NCBI GenBank assembly: GCA_018813285.1 | Contig: JAHJBY010000043.1 | Coordinates: 1 to 50,142, forward strand | From: Candidatus Omnitrophota bacterium | Lineage (GTDB): Bacteria > Omnitrophota > Gorgyraeia > Tantalellales > Tantalellaceae | Direction: 5' to 3' | Length of the DNA: 50,142 bases | Part shown: positions 1-8,768 of the stretch, piece by piece | How positions within the stretch are numbered: the stretch's first letter is position 1 | Layout of the letters: every line of letters begins with the position of its first letter | Notes under the pieces: model-generated | Seen by the model: only the letters and a program-made list of their open reading frames with translations | What the model was told of the DNA's origin: nothing | The model's database searches: none | Made by a program: the position numbers and the translations under genes

Positions 1-330
1 CACGATTCACCATTCACGATTCACGATTTACCCCTCTGTGCCTCTGTGCCTTTGTGCCTTTTTTACCCCTTGACCCGACGTTTTAGGGCGAAAGATTTTT
101 CGCCCCTACGATTCACCATTCACGATTCACGATTTACCCCTCTGTGCCTTTGTGCCTTTGTGCCTTTTTTGCCCCTTGACCCTTTGTGCCTCTGTGCCTT
201 TGTGCCTTTTTTACCCCTTGACCCGACGTTTTAGGGCGAAAGATTTTTCGCCCCTACGATTCACCATTCACGATTTGCCCCTTGACCCTTTGTGCCTCTG
301 TGCCTTTGTGCCTTTTTTACCCTTGGCAAA
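1..330. repeat. Low-complexity repeat tract with a duplicated ~68-bp segment containing a GGGCGAAA-GATT-TTTCGCCC hairpin
   Basis: TTTTTTACCCCTTGACCCGACGTTTTAGGGCGAAAGATTTTTCGCCCCTACGATTCACCATTCACGATT occurs from about 60 and again from about 208; surrounded by 7-8 bp quasi-tandem repeats (ttcacga; tgtgcctc/t). Confidence 0.85.
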
Positions 331-358
331 AACCGCGTTTCATCATATACTACCCATC

Positions 359-2068
359 ATGAATCGAGACAATTCCGCGTTAAAACACGTACTCGCTAAT
401 ATTGATCTGGCACGAACGAATGTCGCCTCGGACAGGAATACGGGAATAGTCGTCCTGGTTTCCGGCGACGAGGTCAGCTGTGATTACTGGCAGAGGCGGC
501 TTGAGCGGACGGCGTACCGCGTATTTAACTCCGGCGGCGGAACCGTTATACTTTCGCTTCAGGAGAAGCAAGACGGGAAGGCCCGGACCGGTAATTTTTT
601 GGGGACATTACTGGCATATTCCCGCATGAAATCTGCCATGGGAAAAATCGGTGTGGATTACCGGAATTCCGTGGCCCTCATGGGGATGATCTTTGGCCGG
701 GGAGAAAGGATGTCCCCGTTTACGCAGATCGAGGGCAATTGTAAGCCCGCGATCGCGGGAGCGGCGGCAAATTTTGATATTAACGGAACAAAGACACCCA
801 TCTCGGAGATAGAAGAGTCTCTTATGTTCTTTTCGCCGGTGGCGAAATACCTGGAGGCCCGGGGGTTCAGAGGTGTGCTGGACAAATGGGGAGACGAAAC
901 AGAAATAGCCGCGATCGATCTTGGAGCCGTTCCGGATAAGGGTGAATCACTGAACGCGCACGACATCATAAAATTTGTGTCTGTATTCAAGATCACCGAG
1001 ACTCTTGCCAGGTCTCGAGATTGGGTAGTCCACGACGGAGAAAACAATATGCTTGATCAGGCCGCGCGTGGTGAAAAAGAAGTCCTGATCACCAGATTAA
1101 AAAAGCTTGGGATCAAACCGCGTACCGGAAAGGATGCCGAGGAGTATTACGCGGGGGTAAGCCTCGGGCCTGTGGCTGTATCGTATGATGTACTGGATAT
1201 TGCCGCGGAAATTTTCGCGGAAGATATTAAACGCCCGGGGGTTTGCCTTGATTTCGACCCGTACCTTTTGAAGGCGTTCGCTATGCGGGGCGATCAAGCC
1301 AAATGGAAAACTGCCTTAAAAAATGATCCGGCGCTTATGATTCTGGCGGGTCCGGCCGGGATGATCCCGGATCTTTTTGACAAGGCGCGCGCCGTGCGGG
1401 AGAGTTTTAAGAAAAAACACGGACGCGAACTTAATTTAAAAACGATCGACCTGGGTAAAGATATATTTTGGATGGATATCGGCCAGCATGACCGCCTGCG
1501 GGAAAAATACATGTCTCTCAACGCGCGGAACGAGCACGGCGTCATCGCGCGAAAACTTGAAGGTATCCCGGACGCGCCTGACGGGGACGGCAACATAATC
1601 ATCAATTCCGCGATCTCTCATGGTATAAGTGTGAAAGATTCAGTCATTATAAACAGCCGGGCCGAGGGGCAGGGGAGGATCGAGAGGAGTGTTATAAAAG
1701 ATTCCTTCTTCCGGGACATCGATATGCGAGACGCGTTCGCGGTTTTGAGCCGCCGCACGGGTAAGACGGTCCTCAAGAAAAACAGCGGGATATACAGATC
1801 GATCGGCAGTGTTTTTGACACTCTGGTGCTGGAAGACGGCATGAGATCCGGAACGTTACTGACATCATATGGGCCAATAGACATGAGGGTTTCAGAACAT
1901 ACCGATCTCGGAGATAGAGACAATACATATTGCGCGCCGATTTTCGGCAACAAGATCTCGTTTCGGGAAGCGTATGATGAGATGAGCGGTATAAGTTTTG
2001 ACGAGTTGGAGAGAAGGCGAAAAAACCTTCTGGCAAAAGTTGAGGGAATGGATGAGGGTGAATGGTGA
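359..2068 (+). CDS. Nucleotidyltransferase-like protein (NTP_transferase signature) with probable C-terminal beta-helix repeats
   Basis: GRGERMSPFTQIEGNCKPAI resembles the GxGxRxxPxT...KP sugar nucleotidyltransferase signature; C-terminal ISHGISVKDSVIINSRAEGQGRIERSVIKDSF suggests hexapeptide-like turns. ATG at 359 preferred because the upstream part of the listed ORF is translated repeat. Confidence 0.6.
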   Translation: MNRDNSALKHVLANIDLARTNVASDRNTGIVVLVSGDEVSCDYWQRRLERTAYRVFNSGGGTVILSLQEKQDGKARTGNFLGTLLAYSRMKSAMGKIGVDYRNSVALMGMIFGRGERMSPFTQIEGNCKPAIAGAAANFDINGTKTPISEIEESLMFFSPVAKYLEARGFRGVLDKWGDETEIAAIDLGAVPDKGESLNAHDIIKFVSVFKITETLARSRDWVVHDGENNMLDQAARGEKEVLITRLKKLGIKPRTGKDAEEYYAGVSLGPVAVSYDVLDIAAEIFAEDIKRPGVCLDFDPYLLKAFAMRGDQAKWKTALKNDPALMILAGPAGMIPDLFDKARAVRESFKKKHGRELNLKTIDLGKDIFWMDIGQHDRLREKYMSLNARNEHGVIARKLEGIPDAPDGDGNIIINSAISHGISVKDSVIINSRAEGQGRIERSVIKDSFFRDIDMRDAFAVLSRRTGKTVLKKNSGIYRSIGSVFDTLVLEDGMRSGTLLTSYGPIDMRVSEHTDLGDRDNTYCAPIFGNKISFREAYDEMSGISFDELERRRKNLLAKVEGMDEGEW

Positions 2069-2180
2069 ATGGGAAGAGCAGAGTTAAGGGGTAAGAGTAG
2101 CAAGAAGTATCAAAGTGTCATCGCTCACTTCGTTCGCTAGTGTCAAAGTGTTAGGAAATAAGGCTTATATTCGGATGTTG

Positions 2181-2340
2181 TGACACTCTGACACTCTGAT
2201 ACTCTGATACTCTGACACTCTGACACTCTGATACTCTGATACTCTGACACTCTGACACTCTGACACTCTGATACTCTGATACTCTGACACTCTGACACTC
2301 TGACACTCTGACACTTTGACACTCTGACACTTTGACACTT
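2181..2340. repeat. Tandem octamer array, 20 units of TGAYACTY
   Basis: Direct reading: TGACACTC/TGATACTC units in blocks (CC TT CC TT CCC TT ...), ending with TGACACTT variants. Confidence 0.95.
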
Positions 2341-2445
2341 TAAAAAGGAGCAGTAGGGCACCCTTTAGGGTGCCGGAGGTGAGTTGAAAAAAGCTGAAGG
2401 CTGAAAACTGAGAATTGATATCCGGCTGACAAAAGGGGACGAAAA

Positions 2446-3609
2446 GTGGATAAGATCATAGAGGTTGTTAGAAAAGGCGCGCCCATATATTTGAAACCGT
2501 ACGCTGAACCCAAAGTGTGGGGCGCGGGCGGCATAGGCGAGTATTGGTATGGGGCCGAACCCGGAAAGAAAAGCTCTACTGTCGTTATTGATGAGTGGCG
2601 AGTTCGGATGGTGGAGTTAGTGAACTCTATCCCGGAAGAAGTGCTTGGAAAAAATGTGGTTAAGTCTTTCGGCAAAACACTTCCTTTGGTCAAGATATTG
2701 ACACCGAAAGCCCGGCTATCGGTGCAGTTCCATGACGCGAAGAACGAGCTGTGGGTGGTTACAGGCATCGATGACGCTATAGTTTCCGGCTTCCCGAGGA
2801 TCATAATAGGGTTTAACAAGGAAAAGATCGGAAAATATGGCGATAAGGTCAAAGACAGATACAAATGCGCGCTCGAAATTTATGGCCATGCGCTCAACGC
2901 GCTCATCAGCGAACTTGAAAAGGGAGGGCATGGATCCATTCTGAATGAGACCCGCGATGTTATTATCGCGGCGGAGAGTGTAAAAGCCGGTAATGCGGCT
3001 GTTCAGGGGCTGCTTGAGGCTTTGTTAGAAGCGGGAAGAACACTGGACGGATTTTACAACTATGTTGAGGTTCGAGTAGGCGATGTGATCCCCGTTCCGC
3101 GGGGAACATTGCATGCCCTGGGGCCCGGCATCGAGGTTGTTGAGCCGCAGATACCGGGTCCAACCCAATCTTTGGAGGATGGTTCGACATACCCCGTGAG
3201 GTATTACTTTCCCGGGTATCCGGCTTCCGGATCCGGAAAAAAGCTTGATCTTGACAGAATCAATGAGATGAATACCACGGTTTGGGAGACTAAAAAACCG
3301 GCGGTGATTGTTACGGATAATGGTGTTAAGATCGAACGCCTTCCGGGTGGATTTGAGGATAAGGGGATGGAAGTTGATAGAATAGCCATGGAGGGCGGCC
3401 GAGAGCTGAAATACAACGGGATCAAGAGCTACCATACGCTTGCTGTTATCACGGGTTCGGCTGCGGCAACCGTTAAAGGGCAGGATTATGATATACCCAG
3501 GGCAGTTCCGGGTGGGGAAATGATGCTTATTACATCCTGTGCGGAGAATTTTAAGATCCGAGCCAAAAAAAACACCTTGATCTTAGATACATTTACGCCA
3601 ATTTCGTAG
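2446..3609 (+). CDS. manA: Mannose-6-phosphate isomerase, class I (cupin)
   Basis: Protein reads as type-I PMI: KPYAEPKVWG, PLVKILTPKARLSVQFHDAKNE, VPRGTLHALGPGIEVVEPQ; GTG start. Confidence 0.75.
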   Translation: MDKIIEVVRKGAPIYLKPYAEPKVWGAGGIGEYWYGAEPGKKSSTVVIDEWRVRMVELVNSIPEEVLGKNVVKSFGKTLPLVKILTPKARLSVQFHDAKNELWVVTGIDDAIVSGFPRIIIGFNKEKIGKYGDKVKDRYKCALEIYGHALNALISELEKGGHGSILNETRDVIIAAESVKAGNAAVQGLLEALLEAGRTLDGFYNYVEVRVGDVIPVPRGTLHALGPGIEVVEPQIPGPTQSLEDGSTYPVRYYFPGYPASGSGKKLDLDRINEMNTTVWETKKPAVIVTDNGVKIERLPGGFEDKGMEVDRIAMEGGRELKYNGIKSYHTLAVITGSAAATVKGQDYDIPRAVPGGEMMLITSCAENFKIRAKKNTLILDTFTPIS

Positions 3610-3640
3610 CCGCGGCAGAATGTCTACTTTTTGATAGTGA

Positions 3641-3669
3641 TTGACACGACACAAGTTTTCCTGTACAAT
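3641..3669 (+). promoter_or_regulatory. Sigma70-type promoter of the sugar uptake operon
   Basis: TTGACA (3641-3646), 17-bp spacer, TACAAT (3664-3669), upstream of the permease gene. Confidence 0.7.
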
Positions 3670-3693
3670 AATGTTCAGTGTCTCTTTATAAAG

Positions 3694-3707
3694 TGTTTTA
3701 ATAAACA
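3694..3707. promoter_or_regulatory. Inverted repeat TGTTT-TAAT-AAACA, candidate operator
   Basis: Perfect 5-bp palindromic arms in the leader between the promoter and the first permease gene. Confidence 0.4.
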
Positions 3708-3724
3708 TAAACATTAAGAGGAGT

Positions 3725-4639
3725 TTGGTGGAAGACGGATCCTTTTTAGAGAAATTGAATCGGCAGAAAGTGTCATATCTCTTTATCGCGTTGCCGTTTT
3801 CTTTGTTTTTCATATTTCAACTTATCCCATTATTCGCGTCATTTTTTCTTTCCTTTACGCAATACGACGTTGTCCATTCCCCTAAATTTGTGGGATTGGA
3901 AAATTACCGGAACATTCTATTTAATGATCCTCTGTTTTGGAAGGCTATCGGAAATACAGTGATCTACGTGATCGGTGTAGTTCCCGTGGGGATATGTATC
4001 TCGCTTATTTTAGCGGTCGCGATAGACCAGAGAATAAAATTCAAGAATTTCTTCAAATCCATATTCTTTTTACCGACGGTTACGGCTATCATAGCTGTTT
4101 CCGTGATCTGGAAATGGTTATACGCGGGCGGAAAGTATGGCCTGCTCAATTATTTTATCATAAAACTCGGCGGCCAGCCGATCGATTGGTTGGCGTCGCC
4201 GGAATGGACGCTCCCCTCGATCATGATAATGTCCATATGGGCTGGTTTGGGATACAATATGATCCTTTTTCTGACTGGGCTGCAAACGATACCGCGCGCG
4301 ATGTACGAGGCGGCGGAGATAGACGGCGCTGGCTTTTGGTGCAAGTTTTTTCACGTCACTTTACCTTTATTGAAACCGACCATAATTTTTGTATCGATGA
4401 TGAGCTTCATTTTCAGTTTTCAGGTGTTTGAGCAGGTGTATATCATGACGGGTGAACAGGGGGGCATAGGCGGTGTTCTGAATTCCGGCCTTACGATAGT
4501 GGCGTATTTGTATGATCAGGGTTTTCAGAAGTTCCACATGGGATACGCTTCGGCGTTGGCATACATGGTGGCTTTTTGTGTTTTCCTGATAACTATGGTG
4601 AATAAGGCCATCACCAAAGAGTCGCGTGTAGATTATTGA
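3725..4639 (+). CDS. Carbohydrate ABC transporter permease (MalF/UgpA type)
   Basis: Multi-TM protein with the EAAEIDGAGFWCKFFHVTLPLLKPT EAA motif. Listed start is TTG; GTG at 3728 is also possible. Confidence 0.88.
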   Translation: MVEDGSFLEKLNRQKVSYLFIALPFSLFFIFQLIPLFASFFLSFTQYDVVHSPKFVGLENYRNILFNDPLFWKAIGNTVIYVIGVVPVGICISLILAVAIDQRIKFKNFFKSIFFLPTVTAIIAVSVIWKWLYAGGKYGLLNYFIIKLGGQPIDWLASPEWTLPSIMIMSIWAGLGYNMILFLTGLQTIPRAMYEAAEIDGAGFWCKFFHVTLPLLKPTIIFVSMMSFIFSFQVFEQVYIMTGEQGGIGGVLNSGLTIVAYLYDQGFQKFHMGYASALAYMVAFCVFLITMVNKAITKESRVDY

Positions 4640-4660
4640 GGACGGGAAGGGAAGGGAAGT

Positions 4661-5512
4661 ATGGCAAACCACGATGTGGGCATAAGGAGAGATTCGCTTA
4701 TCATAAAGGCGTGTGTATATGCCTTTCTGATAGCGGGTGCCGCTACAATGGCCGTACCATACGTATGGATGTTTGTGACGTCGATAAAGCCCCTGGCCGA
4801 GATACAGGCGTTCCCTCCGAGCTTTATTGTGAAAAACCCGACATTGGAACCCTACAAGGATCTTTTCAGGATGGTTCCGATGATGCGGTATATGTTCAAC
4901 AGTCTTTTTGTCGCCGGCAGCATAACCCTTTTTAACGTTTTCGCGACGTCACTCGCGGGTTACGCTTTCGCAAAACATAAATTCTGGGGAAGAGACAAGA
5001 TATTTTTCATTTTCATAGCGTCTCTTATGATCCCCTGGCAGGTCAATATTATTCCCGGGTTCATTATTGTGAAGAACCTCGGGTGGCTTAATACGTATCG
5101 GGGGCTTATCATACCCTCTATGGCATGGTGCGCGTTCGGCATTTTTCTTAATCGTCAGTTCATTTACAGCATACCGGATGACCTTATTGATGCCGCCAGG
5201 ATCGACGGGTGCAGTGAATTCAGGATATACGCGCAGATTATTTTACCTCTCATTAAGCCTGTTTTAGCGACTCTGGCGATATTTACTTTCCTGCAGCAGT
5301 GGAATAATTTTGTGTGGCCGCTGGTAATAATCCACACGAGTTCGATGCGTACTTTGCCGTTGGGATTGGCTGTTTTAACCGGCCAGTTCGGGGCTAACTA
5401 TGCTATGGTAATGGCCGGCGCCGTTGTGGCGACGATGCCGATGCTTGTTGTTTATTTGTTGTTTCAAAAATACATCATCAAGGGTATCGCGATGACCGAG
5501 TTGAAAGGATAG
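4661..5512 (+). CDS. Carbohydrate ABC transporter permease (MalG/UgpE type)
   Basis: EAA motif DAARIDGCSEFRIYAQIILPLIKPVLATLAIFTFLQQWNNFVWPL; C-terminal KGIAMTELKG. Confidence 0.9.
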   Translation: MANHDVGIRRDSLIIKACVYAFLIAGAATMAVPYVWMFVTSIKPLAEIQAFPPSFIVKNPTLEPYKDLFRMVPMMRYMFNSLFVAGSITLFNVFATSLAGYAFAKHKFWGRDKIFFIFIASLMIPWQVNIIPGFIIVKNLGWLNTYRGLIIPSMAWCAFGIFLNRQFIYSIPDDLIDAARIDGCSEFRIYAQIILPLIKPVLATLAIFTFLQQWNNFVWPLVIIHTSSMRTLPLGLAVLTGQFGANYAMVMAGAVVATMPMLVVYLLFQKYIIKGIAMTELKG

Positions 5513-5515
5513 GAA

Positions 5516-7231
5516 ATGAAGAGAATAGTTTTATCTATCGCGTTTGTGTGTGTTTTAGGTGTTATGATCACCGGTTGTTCCGATAGCGGGACGGCATCAC
5601 GTGAAGCCGCGAGCGGCGAGCGGGGAAAGAAGATAGGGGATATGCTGGAAGTTGCTATAGTTCCGGCGGAGGCACCCTTGTACTATTTACCTGTATCTCG
5701 CGCGAAAGTGTCCAGTTTTGATCAAACTCCCGATTGGGCGCCGGCACCGGACCCCATGGCTCCTGTCGACGGGGACATGCTGACCAGATGGTCGAGCGAT
5801 TATGAGGATAGTGAACAGTGGATATATTTTGATCTTGGTTCTGAAAGTGTGGTAAATGACGTTATCATACGGTGGGAAAACGCGTATGCCACTAAGTTTC
5901 TTATATTGGCCTCGAAAGACGCGGAGAATTGGATGGAAGTACACCGGGAAAATGACGGCACAGGCGGTGTTACGGAAGCTGTTTTCCCGGCGGTTAAATG
6001 CCGCTACATAAAGATCCTTGGGACGAAAAAGGTAAAGGAGCAATGGGGGATCTCGATCTGGGAAGTGGAGATATACGGTCCCGGCAGTCTTAATCCCGCC
6101 GCCACTGTATCCAAAGAAGAGTATGCGGGTAAAGGCGCGGAAGAAGACAAAAAAGAAACCGTACAAAAGTTAATAGAACAGCTTGCGTCGCCGGTCGTTC
6201 CCATCAGCGAGGAGCCGTTCCAGAAAGGTGTCGTCTACACGTCATGGACAGCGGATGAGCTATCAACAACGGCATCGGATGCTACGCTTGCCGGGCTTAA
6301 GGAAATGGGGTTTAACACTCTCGCCTTGATGGTTCCGGTGTATCAGGAAACGCTTAACTCAAAAGAGATATTTATCAACGACGGTTTGGGCGGGGATACC
6401 CCAACGCAGGAAGCCTTGCGGCATGCCATAGAAACCTGCCACAAACTTGGTATGCGCGTGATGATTAAGGTTCATGTGGATCCGAGGACGGATGAGGCCA
6501 GGGTCAACATATTGCCTTCCGAAGAATGGTTTGATTCGTATGAAGAGATCATTTTGAGGTATGTTATTTTTTCGGCGGCAAACGATGTCGAAATTTTCTC
6601 GATAGGCACGGAACTTGAAGCGACTACATTTGATGCCTGGGATCACCGGTGGAAAAGCATAATATCCAAAGTACGCCTCATTTACAGAGGTGAGCTTACG
6701 TATTCGGCCAACTGGACAGAGTATAAGGGAGTTCCATTTTGGCATGAGCTGGACTTTATCGGGATAGACGCGTATTTTCCGCTCACAGAGAATGACGAAC
6801 CGACGATGGAAGAATTAACGGGCGCCTGGGAAAAGCACGCGGATGAAATAGAAAAGTGGCTTAAGACAAATGACCTTATGGACAAAGGTGTTGTCTTTAC
6901 GGAAGTCGGGTACACTTCGACGGTTGGCGCTAATCGCCAGCCGTGGGCGGCTGTGTCGAACAAAGAAGATCAGCAGGAACAGGCGGATTGTCTTCAGGCG
7001 ACATTCAGTGTGTTAACTGAAAGGCCGTGGTTCAAGGGATATGAGATATGGCAGTGTATGCCGCAGAAGAGATGGAGCCCGCTGGGTTTTACCATTAACG
7101 GAAAAAAAGCGGAAGATGTAGTAAAAAAATGGTTAAAAACATCTTCAGCGTTGGAGAAAGCACAGCCCGAAAAAGAAATGGTGGTAAATGAAAATGTTAC
7201 AGAAGAAAAAATTGAAGGAGGAACGAAATGA
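5516..7231 (+). CDS. Lipoprotein with F5/8-type C (discoidin/CBM32-like) domain and GH113-like glycoside hydrolase domain
   Basis: Lipobox-like MITGCSD; discoidin-like DGDMLTRWSSDYEDSEQWIYFDLG...; TIM-barrel motifs IFSIGTELEATT and FTEVGYTS as candidate catalytic acids. Confidence 0.7.
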   Translation: MKRIVLSIAFVCVLGVMITGCSDSGTASREAASGERGKKIGDMLEVAIVPAEAPLYYLPVSRAKVSSFDQTPDWAPAPDPMAPVDGDMLTRWSSDYEDSEQWIYFDLGSESVVNDVIIRWENAYATKFLILASKDAENWMEVHRENDGTGGVTEAVFPAVKCRYIKILGTKKVKEQWGISIWEVEIYGPGSLNPAATVSKEEYAGKGAEEDKKETVQKLIEQLASPVVPISEEPFQKGVVYTSWTADELSTTASDATLAGLKEMGFNTLALMVPVYQETLNSKEIFINDGLGGDTPTQEALRHAIETCHKLGMRVMIKVHVDPRTDEARVNILPSEEWFDSYEEIILRYVIFSAANDVEIFSIGTELEATTFDAWDHRWKSIISKVRLIYRGELTYSANWTEYKGVPFWHELDFIGIDAYFPLTENDEPTMEELTGAWEKHADEIEKWLKTNDLMDKGVVFTEVGYTSTVGANRQPWAAVSNKEDQQEQADCLQATFSVLTERPWFKGYEIWQCMPQKRWSPLGFTINGKKAEDVVKKWLKTSSALEKAQPEKEMVVNENVTEEKIEGGTK

Positions 7232-7815
7232 AGAAAATGATCTTTGCGTTACTGGTAGTAGGATTGATGTTCGCGTCTGTATCCGCGCATGCCGAAGAGG
7301 AAGTCCTGTTCGGGTTTGAGAACGGGCTTGAAGGTTGGGATGTGCCGGACTGGGCGTATGAGAAGCCCGATCATGTTCAAAGAGAGATCAATCTTTCCGA
7401 CGCGGTAGCGCGCGAAGGGACGCACAGCCTCGAGGTTATGGCCGAATTTCCCGGCAATAGCTGGTCGGGTGCGATAGTCGAAGTGGCGCAATATTTCGAT
7501 TGGTCCGATTACAGCAAAATTGCCTGTGATGTATACCTCCCGGCGGACGCTCCAAAGGGTTTGAAAGTCAAGATGATACTGACCGTGGGAGATACCTGGA
7601 AATGGGTCGAGATGAGCAGAGAATTTGCGCTTGTCCCGGGCAAATGGGTGACTGTTAAAGCTGATCTCATGCCGGGCAGCATAGACTGGAAACGTGTACA
7701 GGTCGATCCCGGGTTCAGGCAGGATATCCGGAAACTTGATATACGGGTCGTGTCTAACGGACAACCCGCTTATTCCGGTCCGTTTTATATCGATAACGTA
7801 AGAGTGATAGAATAA
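7228..7815 (+). CDS. Secreted CBM-like (jelly-roll) carbohydrate-binding protein
   Basis: Signal peptide MKKMIFALLVVGLMFASVSAHA; FGFENGLEGWDVPDW ... YIDNVRV typical of CBM-like beta-sandwich domains; paralogous to the next gene. Confidence 0.6.
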   Translation: MKKMIFALLVVGLMFASVSAHAEEEVLFGFENGLEGWDVPDWAYEKPDHVQREINLSDAVAREGTHSLEVMAEFPGNSWSGAIVEVAQYFDWSDYSKIACDVYLPADAPKGLKVKMILTVGDTWKWVEMSREFALVPGKWVTVKADLMPGSIDWKRVQVDPGFRQDIRKLDIRVVSNGQPAYSGPFYIDNVRVIE

Positions 7816-7966
7816 AAGCGCGCAGGGCGCATAGGGCAAGAAGTGATGAGTGAAGGGTGAAGAGTGAGAAACGGGAGGGTTCCCTCCTGTTATCCTGATG
7901 CGCCCTTCGACTTCGCTCAAGCTGAGTTCATGGCGAAGAATCTAACTTGACGACAAAAAGGGGAGA

Positions 7967-8650
7967 ATGATGAGGAGTTTACGATCCGGTTTGTTGGTTT
8001 GTCTGGTGGTTTGTGCGGCTGGTGTTTCAATGCTTCTGGCCGGATGCGGCGGCGACGGCGAGCCTCAAAAAACGGAACAACCGAAGTCGGTTGAAGTCGG
8101 CAATATGCCTTCAAAGAAACCCATAACTGAAGAAAAAACCTATTACGGCTTTGAAGAAGATCTTGCCGGTTGGGAAATACCCGCATGGGCAGCCGGTAAA
8201 AGCGACTATGTGGCTACGGATCTGGTTCTTTCGAAAGACTTCGCTTCGGAAGGCACATCCAGCATGCGTGCTACGGTAGTATTTCCTGGTAATAGCTGGT
8301 CCGCCGGACTGGTTGAGATACAACAGTATCTTGATCTTAGCGCTTATCGGGTGATAAGCGCGGATGTTTATATTCCCGCGGATGCTCCGCAAGGCCTTAA
8401 GGCCAACCTGATCCTAACTGTTGGGAATAACTGGAAATTCGTTGAAATGAACCAAAGTGTACCGCTTATACCCGGTGAATGGACGACTGTTCGCGCCAGT
8501 GTCGAACCCGGTAGTTATGATTGGAAACGGGTAGTGCCGGATGAGGATTTCGCGAAAGACGTGCGGAAGATTGCCGTAAGAATAATTTCAAACCGTAAAC
8601 CGGTATACACCGGTCCGGTATATATCGACAATGTCAGGGTTGGCAGGTAA
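7967..8650 (+). CDS. CBM-like lipoprotein, paralog of the preceding gene
   Basis: Lipobox LLAGCGG; shares FPGNSWS, ILTVG, YIDNVRV and most of its length with 7228-7815. Confidence 0.6.
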   Translation: MMRSLRSGLLVCLVVCAAGVSMLLAGCGGDGEPQKTEQPKSVEVGNMPSKKPITEEKTYYGFEEDLAGWEIPAWAAGKSDYVATDLVLSKDFASEGTSSMRATVVFPGNSWSAGLVEIQQYLDLSAYRVISADVYIPADAPQGLKANLILTVGNNWKFVEMNQSVPLIPGEWTTVRASVEPGSYDWKRVVPDEDFAKDVRKIAVRIISNRKPVYTGPVYIDNVRVGR

Positions 8651-8674
8651 TACATTCGGCGGCGCTAATCCCCG

Positions 8675-8756
8675 CCCGCCGTTTACGGCGGGGACACATA
8701 TGAGCCGCCTCAGTATGAATTCCTCCCCGGGAACCCTGGGCTTCAGCCCGTGGAGT
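8675..8756. repeat. Paired hairpins (CCCGCCG-TTTA-CGGCGGG; GGGCTTCAGCCC within a larger CTCC...GGAG arm)
   Basis: Direct inverted-repeat reading in the intergenic gap before the second GH113-like gene. Confidence 0.55.
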
Positions 8757-8768
8757 TGAAAGGATTCA

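Noticed and set aside
46-358. ORFs starting in the 5' repeat tract (62-aa ORF and the first 69 codons of the 638-aa ORF)
   Set aside because: Residues such as PLCLCAFVPFLPLDPLCLCAFVPFLPLDP are translated tandem repeat; the conserved protein begins at the ATG at 359.
2181-2340. Possible CRISPR array
   Set aside because: Units are 8 bp in direct tandem with no spacers and there are no cas genes in the window.
2143-2361. Minus-strand ORF encoding SVRVSECQSIRVSECQ repeats
   Set aside because: Artefact of reading the octamer array; no supporting start context or homology.
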